Below are positions 46,871 through 55,500 of a DNA stretch of 64,000 nucleotides, piece by piece. Origin of the DNA: Nectonema munidae. Taxonomy: Eukaryota; Nematomorpha; Nectonematoida; Nectonematidae. Location of the stretch: assembly GCA_030549495.1 (NCBI GenBank), contig JAUIRK010000235.1:682001-746000 (forward strand). Reading direction: 5' to 3'. Numbering within the stretch: the stretch's first letter is position 1; each line of letters begins with the position of its first letter. The translations under genes were made by a program, and so were the position numbers. The notes beneath the pieces were generated by a model. The model was not told where the DNA came from. It saw nothing but the letters and a program-made list of their open reading frames with translations, and ran no database searches.

Positions 46871-46873
46871 TTA

Positions 46874-47487
46874 ATGAATAAAAAATTCAAATTGCAAAAA
46901 AACAACTTTTTTTTGAAAAAAGGAAACCTAATTTGGAAAAACAAAGAACTTACATTGCAAAAGAACGAGCTTGAATTAGAAAAGAATGAATTTAAATTTG
47001 AAAAGGACGAACTTAACCCGTTATCAACCAGAATAATCAGACGAGATCTAATGTAAAGCAGAAGATTTGTATTAAAGCATTAAAAACGCAGACGATTTTA
47101 TTTCTGTTAGGTCGATAAGGGATTAAGGCGATAAATAGAGCCGATGTTAGGAGCTGAGGAATTGGATAATTTAATCCAGCAGATGGTTCGCATCCCTCTA
47201 TCTTCTGTCTCATTATGGAAGATAATTCTGCTCTTGGATGCATTACAGGCAATAAAATAAAAACGTGCATTCAGACGCTTTTCAAACATTTTTTATAATT
47301 ACAACTTTGGAAATTTGGGATGAATTGCAAAAATACTAAACTTGCAAGTACTATATCCAATTTTGTTATTGTTTAGTTTATAGTTAGTTTTATGGTTGTT
47401 CGATGTGCCAGCAAACTTAAATTTTTACGGTGGTCGATAACGTGTTAAATTGGAAGTGGAGGAACTTAAAGTAAAAATGGTATATAT
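46874..47487 (+). pseudogene. Heptad-repeat coding segment, copy B, split by a piggyBac MITE
   Basis: From 46874 the frame encodes 21-nt repeats giving seven-residue units: KFKLQKN, NFFLKKG, NLIWKNK, ELTLQKN, ELELEKN, EFKFEKD, EL. That is a strong E/K/L coiled coil. The frame is interrupted at the TTAA at 47013-47016 by a 428-bp insertion and resumes at the second TTAA (47445) with 'KLEVEELKVKM'. Reading across one TTAA joins the halves in frame without any change of heptad register. The ending 'ELKVKMVY' parallels copy A's 'ELKLKNVY'. Upstream lies an in-frame stop, so only a C-terminal part may be present. The family is unknown. Such tails are seen on Myb/SANT- or MADF-type transposon-associated proteins, a weak analogy. 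Confidence 0.6.
47017..47444. mobile_element. piggyBac-type MITE with TTAA duplication
   Basis: Left end CCCGTTATCAACCA and right end, inverted, CACGTTATCGACCA match at 12 of 14 positions. TTAA flanks both (47013-47016 and 47445-47448). 428 bp. It contains a 60-codon minus-strand frame (47107-47289) without recognised family. It is inserted within the heptad-repeat frame. Confidence 0.8.
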
Positions 47488-47489
47488 AT

Positions 47490-48440
47490 TAATGTTCAAA
47501 TTTTTAGCAACGAAATGCTACACCAAGCCAGATTAGTAACGTAGGAAAGCAAACAACCATCCTTTATAATTTCATAGTAATGCTGCCTAAACACATATTT
47601 AGTTAGTAATGTAAATACATACTATTATAGATTGGGTGTAGGCTTTGTCAGGTATGAATTCATGAATTTAAATTCGGCCTTTTAAGGAGAAATTTAACGT
47701 CTAAAATCTTCAAAGAAAATTTGCCACACACCTTAAATTTATATTGTTATTTCTGCCTAAGTGATGATACGCGCTAATTACAGGATAATGAAATTCCTTA
47801 TGCTAAGGCTTCATTAACAAAAATTTAAGGAAAGAATGAAAACGTTGCTAAGGAGTGCACTCTTGATAAAAAAAAACTGAAAGGTGCTTCATTAAATCTT
47901 AGCAAAGGCACTTACCCTAACTTGTGTATTCTATTACGTCAAGTTAGCTCTTCGAGTTAGTGTAATCAACAGAGGTAAACTTTTAGGCTTTAAATTATTA
48001 TAGAGAAGTTGTGTGTTATAAAAATATTTGCCCGCGCTTCCTGTCTACATGCCTGCCTATGATTAACTGGATCTCAAATTCGGATTGATTTATTATATCT
48101 ATTGAAAGACTTTTCCTTAAAACAAGAAAAGTAATATCGAAAAGCCAAACTTGTTGTTGGCTTTTGGTTGATTTCTAGATACAAATGTGGTGCCAAATCT
48201 TACAAATTTGGTTTAAAAATATTAGCATTAAATAAAAAGTAAATATTTTAAGGAAAGTATTTAAAGTATTCGTGAACTGTGAAGATTGGATATCGTAGCT
48301 TTTTTGTTTTCATGAGCACTTACTTTATTTACAATGAAATGCACTTGATTTCAACGACTTCGCCACTTTTTCCAAACTCTTTAAATGTGGGAATGTTAAA
48401 TAATTGTTCTGTTTTTATACATGCATATCTTAACTGCTTA
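47490..48440. other. Intergenic stretch upstream of the RWDD2-like gene
   Basis: Nothing recognised. If the RWDD2-like gene has a 5' exon it should lie here or further left; I could not identify it. Confidence 0.35.
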
Positions 48441-48451
48441 TTTCTTTAAGG
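48441..48451 (+). other. Probable 3' splice site upstream of RWDD2 exon
   Basis: TTTCTTTAAG followed by G, preceded by a T-rich tract and a CTTAACT that could be a branch site. The coding frame is open from here into the RWD domain. Confidence 0.45.
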
Positions 48452-48496
48452 AATAAGAAGTTTGGAGATGGAGTGAAAATAGCTCAAAAGAGAAGG

Positions 48497-49336
48497 ATGT
48501 TGAGGGAAAGGCAGAATGAGTGCTTTCGCTTGCAATTAGAAGAATATGAAATGATCACGAATATGTATCCACAAGAAATTACTTTAGCGTCTCCTTCTTC
48601 TATCCAATCAATCAAAGATTATTTGAGTGCAGGTTCGTCATTGGCTGGGGACGTTGAAGAAGCGCTTAGATATTCCATTTCCATGCCCACAAGTAAAATG
48701 CAACACTTTATCATGCACATAACCTATCCATTCAACTATCCCCAAAAACTTCCTATATTCTACATATCACTTCCTCATCACAACAAAAGTTATGAAAGAG
48801 AGATTAATCAAAGACTAACTAATCATATGAGAGCACAATTTTTGCAAGATGCTACCGATGATCTGATTGGAGATTTAGTTGTCGCTCTTTGTATTGATTG
48901 GCTGAAAGAAGAAATTGAAGAATCAATACCACTATCAGATCCATCCCCTAGTAGCGAAAAATCACATAACGACAATGATAGAATACCTTTCAAAAGATCT
49001 TTGCACAGATACTGGATCTATAGTCATCACATATATAACAAGGAGAAGCGCAAGTTGATCGTTGACTTGGCCCGTAACCTGAATCTTACGGGTTTTTTGC
49101 GTTCGGGAAAGCCCGGCATTATTTGTGTAGAGGGTGATTACGAAGTTTTACACTGTTTTTGGATGCGGATCAAATCTTTGCAATGGCAAAAAATCGTGCT
49201 TAGAAAGGAGGAGAGTGATGTTTCTTCTTCGGCCTTCTCCCACTTTGAGGAGGTTTGTTTGGAAATGCGTGAGTTTGCGCTGCTTATGAAGCAGAAGTCA
49301 TTTAATGAAATCTTCAAAGAGCTGTTTAATTTATAA
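48497..49336 (+). CDS. RWDD2: RWDD2-like protein (RWD domain plus DUF1115)
   Basis: 279 codons from the first in-frame ATG (48497). The open frame extends back to 48434, and TTTCTTTAAG at 48441-48450 after a pyrimidine-rich tract is a credible 3' splice site, so an upstream exon may add N-terminal residues. Residues ~5-125 form an RWD domain ('QLEEYEMITNMYPQEITL' start, 'MHITYPFNYPQKLPIFYI' with the YPxxxP core). Residues ~170-275 match the DUF1115 domain of RWDD2A/B: 'RYWIYSHHIYNKEKRK', 'LNLTGFLRSGKPGIICVEGDYE', 'FWMRIKSLQWQKIVLR'. The human proteins have the same order and similar length (about 290-320 aa). The molecular role of RWDD2 is not established; RWD domains usually mediate protein contacts. 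Confidence 0.9.
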   Translation: MLRERQNECFRLQLEEYEMITNMYPQEITLASPSSIQSIKDYLSAGSSLAGDVEEALRYSISMPTSKMQHFIMHITYPFNYPQKLPIFYISLPHHNKSYEREINQRLTNHMRAQFLQDATDDLIGDLVVALCIDWLKEEIEESIPLSDPSPSSEKSHNDNDRIPFKRSLHRYWIYSHHIYNKEKRKLIVDLARNLNLTGFLRSGKPGIICVEGDYEVLHCFWMRIKSLQWQKIVLRKEESDVSSSAFSHFEEVCLEMREFALLMKQKSFNEIFKELFNL

Positions 49337-49339
49337 AGC

Positions 49340-49650
49340 TTCATTTTATCACTGCTTCAAATGATATCTATCCTTTTGAAAATGGGTTCGCTTACGATGA
49401 TCATGTGAGCATTTAGTTGAAATCTCTCATATCTTTGTTTCCTCACCCTTGGTTAGTCCGACTACTCAGTCAGTTAGGCCAAATTTCGTAAATGAGAATT
49501 ACTGCATAAATATTTCCTCCTGGTCTTAACCAAACGTTACACTAGGCACCTTTTCTACTTATACGTTTATACTACTTCAACTTCTTTTTTACTCTATTTC
49601 ATTTTCAAGAGCATAACGTTTTGATTTGAAATTTGAGAAAAGTAGTTTCA
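49340..49650. other. 3' flank of the RWDD2-like gene
   Basis: No nearby canonical AATAAA; the first ones lie beyond 49800, inside transposon sequence. Nothing else was recognised. Confidence 0.3.
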
Positions 49651-49869
49651 GAGGAGAGCTGGCCAGCCGGAGCCATGGAGCCGAATTTTTTGGAGGATTC
49701 CGTTCCAAATTGATCATGTTGAATGGAGCTGGAGCTACATATAAATTTTAATGGCATTGGATTAACTTCTAATTAATATTTTGCTTCTCCTATAAACTTA
49801 GCAACACTAGTAACTGACTAGCAAACAGAATAAAATTTTAAAACTTCTTCATCGACCATTTGTCTACCT

Positions 49870-50265
49870 CAGTGGTTCTTAACCTAAGGGGCGGAGAGGG
49901 GGCGTTAGTTCTTAATAAAATAATAAATATTCTGAATAGTGAGAAAATATTTTGAGAATCTTATGGAATAAATGCATAAATACCACGTTGTCATTCCTTA
50001 TTTACAATCTACTTGTCTATTTTCTGTATTGAATAACTGGATGCATTTTTTCAATTTTGAGCTGTAGTAATGTCAAATAAATAAATTTATTCATTTGCTT
50101 CCTAATAATAAAATAAAATGTCAAATATATATCACTAATAATAATTACTAAAAAGTTATATCAGGATTCATTGTTAATAAAAAGAATACATTAAAAATAT
50201 TTTTTATTTTGCTTTAAAATTTAGGAACGAATTAAATGTGTAGATGCAAGGATTGAGAGTCACTG
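49870..50265. mobile_element. hAT MITE (Charlie-type ends), 8-bp duplication
   Basis: Left end CAGTGGTTCTTAACC and right end, inverted, CAGTGACTCTCAATCC. The flanks are GTCTACCT (49862-49869) and GTCTAACT (50266-50273), a 7/8 match. No coding frame; 396 bp. Confidence 0.75.
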
Positions 50266-50584
50266 GTCTAACTAATTAACAAATTGGAACTAATAAATTA
50301 TAAAAAATATTCTTCAATTTTGCGGAAATTTTTTAATAGAAATTTCCATTTTCATCGGGACTTCTTGATCGACTTTTACGAGATCCTAAATGATCTCGAT
50401 TAAAAATGAAGTGTAAATCATCCAATGCCAAATAAATGAGTTGAAGGTTCACTTATGAAGTATAAAAAGGCGGTTGATTAAATTTTAAGCGTTTACCTAT
50501 TGAGAAACATCTTGACGTTTAAACGAAAATAGGCCAAATAGAGCTAGAAAGTAGAAATTCTAAATTTAAACTCTACTTCTCACT

Positions 50585-50770
50585 TTGAATGAAATAGAGA
50601 AAATAGATAGATCATCTCAGTTGAATGTCTTAGAGGGTACACCACATTTTCCTGAAATAGTTCAAAATGTAGCACATTCAGTAACTGCATTGCCTCTAAC
50701 TCAAGTTAGTGTGGAACGACTGTTTTCTGCTCTTCGTATTACGCTTATGTTTAGTGTAATTTTTATTTAA
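50585..50770 (+). pseudogene. hAT dimerisation-domain fragment
   Basis: The frame encodes 'NVAHSVTALPLTQVSVERLFSALRI', the core of the hAT C-terminal dimerisation domain with its conserved SVERLFS. The rest of the transposase is absent. It lies inside the degenerate hAT at 49654-50993. Confidence 0.7.
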
Positions 50771-50999
50771 TTTTAAATTTACTCAAACTTGATATTTTGT
50801 ATCAAATATAATTGAAAATTAAGAATTTTGCAAAACTGCCTTTGGGCTAATGTTTCATGGTAACGGTCACGCCAAATAAATGGATAATACCAGTTTAAAA
50901 ACAATGGCTCGAGGGATGAAGCTGCAGCTATAGCTTATATACGATGGCTCCGAAGCCTAAATTTCAAGCCAGCACTTCAGCCCTGATTTCAGAAAAATA

Positions 51000-51780
51000 C
51001 ACAAAAAAAGTAGAGCGAAATGATACTACTATAACAAATTTTTTTATTATATAAATTTCAAATTATTCTACAATCTATATTTTCCTTAAATTTATTAAGA
51101 AGATCTATAAAATAAAAACACTCTATTCGTATCGATTAAAAGAGATATCTCTTACAAATTAAAGAGTTTAAAAAAAAAATTTTAGGGAAAATAAAAGAAT
51201 CCTTTTTACATTGAGAAAATTTTTTTATTTTCGTATTATACCGGTCTTGACGGTTTGGATGACTAATTGGCTTGTTTAGTTGGAGATTACCAAGTTGCAC
51301 ATTTTTGAAATTGTTGGGTGCGAGAAAACTTCAAATCAATGTATTCATTTCTCATATTTTGATGAAGTGACGCTAAGTCATTGAAAAGACGTGGAAATTA
51401 TAAAAAGTTAATAGAAATAGTAAAATGTCTTTATTCAAGATTTCTTAAAGATTTTTTAATTTTGAATAGAACAACTCATTAGTGTTGTTCCAATATCAAT
51501 TTTTTGGCTGATTTCGACTACCATATAAAATGCCTATACCGATACTTGAATAAAATTTAGAAGAAACTGGGACGCGTAGATTGCAAAAAGCTACTAAATG
51601 CTTCAGAAGAATATAGTGTATGATTGTTTGAACTTGTGTGTGTTCGTGTACAGTTGCATCTGAGTGATGTTGATTTATGCATAAATATAGACTGGCGGGT
51701 GTATATTTAAAAAAGGTAGATAAATAAGTATTAAGATTGAAATCGTAGAGAATTCCCGTATTTATTATAACCTACCTCGT
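51000..51780. other. AT-rich intergenic stretch, nothing recognised
   Basis: No supported feature. Confidence 0.4.
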
Positions 51781-51784
51781 TTTT

Positions 51785-52015
51785 TTGTACGTAAAACTGA
51801 AACGTAACGTTTCGCATGCCCCCACTGAAGGCGACTTTTGGGAATCCACTCACGACTCTAATTCGGATCACGACCTTGGGGCTGAGAGCCTGTCTTATAC
51901 TAAGACGCCTTCGTGCTGCTGTTTTACAGCCCAAAGGAAGCAAAGAATACGCTTTTCTCAAATTAATAGCATGTTTAAAATTTGTAGAAATATTTGAACA
52001 AAATGAAAGTGTCAT
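51785..52015. other. Island of higher GC, open on both strands
   Basis: Frames of 70-94 codons are open on both strands over about 51785-52015, and base composition is less AT-rich than around it. Neither reading resembles a family I know. It may be an exon or part of an element, or its long frames may simply follow from the GC content. Confidence 0.25.
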
Positions 52016-52499
52016 TTTACTCTACCTCTTCTACGAATAATAAAAAAATAGATATTTAATCGGTAAAACACTAGAACTTATGAATTCATAGGTTTGCAGT
52101 ATCGTGTCGCTCAACGTGTTCCAGTTTAAAAAAGCTAATTTTTATGAGGAAATGTTCTGAAATGGAAAAAGATATTATATATTATGGCAAGAAGTTCAGT
52201 TATATATGACTTCATTCCCATCTTCATATCTTGTTGAGTCAGGTTTGATACAAAAAGTGTTATTTTTAATTATTTGTTTTGAAGCGTTCCATGGTGTCCT
52301 TTATCTGCATTAAAAAAGTCAAAATCGAATTAATGTTATTGATAGAGGAAATTTAAGATTGTCATTGACTTCATTCGAACCGCACATATCACATTTTGCC
52401 TCAAAGCATCAAGCTCAACTGTCACACTAAACAACATATCTTTGAATAAAAATGTTCACTTTTTTGATTTTATAAAATCAGTAGCAACTATATTAGTGC

Positions 52500-52930
52500 A
52501 TTTTACAGCACTGCACGGGCACAGTTAAGGCTATTTTACCCATGCCCGCACCGGCCAGTGGGCTGGTATAAGTTAAAAAAAATAACACAAAAGACGGGTA
52601 TGGACAGTTTTGCAAATGATGTACATTTATCATAGGGTTATACTGCACATCACTCTAGGCTTTAAATGAAGATATATTAACTTGGTTGAAGAAAAAGAGG
52701 AGACATCAGTTTTACCTAAGGCCCTTGAACATCTCTCAGCTTCTAGTGCATCAAGCGAAGGAAATTTCAGCAACAAAGACACAACTCTCAACAAGAGGAG
52801 AACAAGCCATGATCCAAACAATGTTAATAATCTTTTTTGCATAATAATTTCAGAGGCGCACACCCTCAAAATTATTAGGAGGGGGGGGGGACTTCTTTTT
52901 ATAATTTTCAAAATTTATTATAAAATAATT
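52500..52930 (+). pseudogene. hAT C-terminal remnant
   Basis: The frame near 52682-52850 encodes 'ASSASSEGNFSNKDTTLNKRRTSHDPNNVNNLFCI', the hAT dimerisation terminus (SASSERxFS...LxxxNVNxLxFI) with E-G in place of E-R. A GC-rich block upstream at 52506-52565 (GCACGGGCACAG...CCCGCACCGGCC) may be a terminus of this or another hAT. No other transposase parts are visible. Confidence 0.65.
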
Positions 52931-53068
52931 TTTGTCCAATGAACACACCATTATTATTACCCGACATTATACTTGCACTGTAAGCTCTCAATCCCACCAT
53001 AACTGCACTAATTTTATCAAGTCAAATTACCTTGTTTGTAATTCTGATTGCATCACTACTTTCTATCT

Positions 53069-53790
53069 CAGTGATTTTCAAACTGGAATCCGCTGTGCCG
53101 CGAAGAAGTTTCACGGGGACCTATAAGAGATCACTCAGTGGATCGTTTTGCGCAACATATTTGGCCCAGGTTGGGTCATTTGCGAGTTTTGGCAATACGT
53201 CACATTTAAAAGAATAAATAATTTGGTCTTTGAGTTGAGTATTATTTTTATTTTTTTTTATAGATGTAAATTTGCCTTTTTATTAAAAAATGAAATATGC
53301 GGACTCACTTTTAAAATTTGGTTTTACTGCATTAACGTCTGGTCATCATTGGTGTCTTTTATGTTCTGAAGTATTAGCATCCACTTTTCTAAAGAAACAC
53401 TCAAGTTCGGTAAACAAAACTCTTGCCTATTCTTAACGTCAAGCTGAACGATTACAGAAATCCAGATTTGATAACATAGGAATGTTTTTGCAAAATGTGG
53501 TTTGAAAGCCTTCTATAAATTTTCAAAAAATATCTTGTCAAAGTCAAATAACATAGAACAGTTGATGTTACCTTGCTGCAATGATATCTTATTGAATGTG
53601 CCAAGAAGTTCTGAACTTGTAAAGTTGAAGCATATCTTCCTGTCAAACGACACTGTTGGAAGGCTAATAGGAGAGATGCCTGATGACATAATATCAGAGA
53701 TGGTATTATTGATTCAGAATTTGATTTTGGAATTTTTTTGCAATTCAGCTTGATGAAACAATGGATGCTGCAAACTTAGCTCAGCCTCGT
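53069..53790 (+). mobile_element. hAT element (SCAND3/ZBED-like) left half, cut by a Penelope-like insertion
   Basis: Left end CAGTGATTTTCAAACTGG (53069), then CCGCTGTGCCGCGAAG, a Charlie-type terminus. Plus-strand frames at 53400-53755 give 'EQLMLPCCNDIL', 'KHIFLSNDTVGRLIGEMPDDI' and, in another frame, 'AIQLDETMDAANLAQ', the first acidic motif of this clade. Immediately after, sequence changes to A/C-rich Penelope-like coding, which suggests an insertion there. The transposase has at least three frame changes. Confidence 0.7.
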
Positions 53791-54760
53791 CAAGCACTTA
53801 GTAGACCATTTTTTTTAAAACGAAACGAAGCTTTACGCGCAATTGTCTCGGCAATCGGCACACCAACTGAAAAATGGAATGGGCTCTCTAACAAAGTTGA
53901 ACAAACACGTAACGTACTCAATATCAAATAGCAAGGAACTACTCAACATCAGCCAATACCTCCAAACTCTATTTTTGTTAGCATTAATGTTACTGGTCTT
54001 TATAATTCACTCCCACTAGAAACGTTACCAAATATTTCTATAAACTTCATTACAGAGCATCTTGAGTAATCGGACATATCTTCAGACACTCTCTTCTTAC
54101 TTTTACTTTATATACGTGATAACACCCTATTTCTACAGATAAAAGGGCACCACATAAACTATACCCTCGATCAAACTGGACACGGTATGTTGATACATTT
54201 TCTTCATTTAGCCGTACTCTAACTCTTAACTTGAATCGTTTATTAACCACGCAAATTCTTTATATACAAACATTAAATTTACACCAGAACAAAACACAAA
54301 AGAACTTGCTTTTCTCGATATCTTATTCCATATCAACGAAGATCATTCTATCACGCTATAAAAATTAAAAAAGCCACTTTTTTAGACACTTGCAGCTGAA
54401 CAATAATATTCAACAAATTTGTCATCTCTTCCATTCAAACCACTAACCTCCTGAACTTGCCACCCAATGGCAACAGGAATTTCAGGCAGAAAACCAGCCC
54501 GAAAATTTATCAAACACCATTTCCAAGAAAACTACCCTACCCATACACACCTTTTACTCCCACCTATTCATAACGCAGCAAAAAGGAAAATCCTAAAGCT
54601 CATCAAACGCAAGACACTACCTATCCATATTATTACACAAACTCCCCACCTTGGAGTCCCTACCCTCACAAGAAGCGCACTCATCGTCACTTCATCATCA
54701 TACACACCACTGCACACAAAGATGGATTCTGAACATGATTACTGAAAAAAGTGTGCGAAG
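53790..54760 (+). mobile_element. Penelope-like element fragment, RT core and thumb
   Basis: Sense strand A/C-rich. Encoded pieces include an approach to the RT core ending in 'IFVSINVTGLYNSLPLETL' (the VSFDV.SLYTNIP-type block of Penelope RTs), 'DNTLFLQIKG' (the F-x-Q-x-x-G block), 'KFTPEQNTKELAFLDILFHI' (the FLD block) and the thumb shared with 2890-3300. It is a broken fossil with several breaks. No endonuclease domain is recognised. Confidence 0.7.
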
Positions 54761-55041
54761 ACTTGAAAATAAGTGACAGATCAAATGATACCTTCTATGA
54801 TGGTGAAAACGATAAAACTAAAATTTATTTTCTTAAAGTACATTCGCTCAGATTATAAAGAACTACTCCTTTTAAGTCTTGTGTCTTGATGGTGAGAAAA
54901 GTTTTATTAAAATTAGACCACGAAGCTCTGTTAATAAAGAGGGATAGATGGTTACAATTATTTGTAGTTTAAAAATTGTTATGCTGAAAAAAATATTTTG
55001 TTTTTAATTATTTTCCATGGTGGTTTACTGTAAACATTCCT

Positions 55042-55293
55042 GAAGAAACAGTTGCTAATGATTTAAATCTTTTAAATTCATTTTTGGGAGAAGAAATCTC
55101 AAAGATAGCTTCTGCTAAAAAGATTTTTACGAATCATCTTTTGAAGATTTTATTCAGTGAACAGTCGATTAAAAGTATAAAATCTTTTAAAAAGGACTAC
55201 AACTTCCGTGAAAGATTTGGAGCAGGATATGGAAAACCTGTATTTCCAAAAAAAGAGCTCTTTAAAAATAAAGTAGAATTACATACTTTAGTT
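55042..55293 (+). other. Unassigned coding-like segment truncated by an element end
   Basis: About 83 codons are open ('EETVANDLNLLNSFLGEE' to 'FKNKVELHTLVQ'), with even hydrophobic spacing and a basic middle ('RFGAGYGKPVFPKKEL'). The arrangement faintly recalls the C-terminal helices of BEN domains, but I would not assign it. It runs directly into the hAT-like end at 55294, so it could be an exon cut by an insertion, or element coding. Confidence 0.25.
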
Positions 55294-55500
55294 CAGGAGT
55301 CGGCAAAGTGGTCGATATCGACCAGTGGGTGTCGATAACAGATCTTTAGGGGTCGATAAGATAGACAAACTTACCAAATTGTGATATTTTTTACTCTACA
55401 TTTTTGGCTTGTATGATTAATGTTTTTATGAAACATTTCTATGTGGGTCGATGTGAATACAAATGTTCTATGAAGGGGTTGATGGGTAATATCCCTGTTA
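55294..55500. repeat. hAT-like terminal repeat, copy 2
   Basis: Begins CAGGAGTCGGCAAAGTGGTC and contains several GGTCGAT units, then GGTCGATAAGATAGACAAAC shared with 15480-15499. No matching opposite end was found. Confidence 0.5.

Larger units (their letters stand above)
49654..50993 (+). mobile_element. Degenerate hAT element with nested MITE
   Basis: The left part (49654-49742) is rich in GGAGC motifs (CAGAGGAGAGCTGGCCAGCC...GGAGCC). The right end (50925-50993) inverted reads CAGGGCTGAAGTGCTGGCTT...GGAGCC, so the two look like diverged termini of one element. Between them lie a hAT dimerisation fragment and a younger MITE (49870-50265). No convincing target duplication. Confidence 0.5.

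Noticed and set aside
47107-47289. 60-codon frame inside the 428-bp MITE as a transposase piece
   Set aside because: No piggyBac or other transposase motif is visible; left unassigned.
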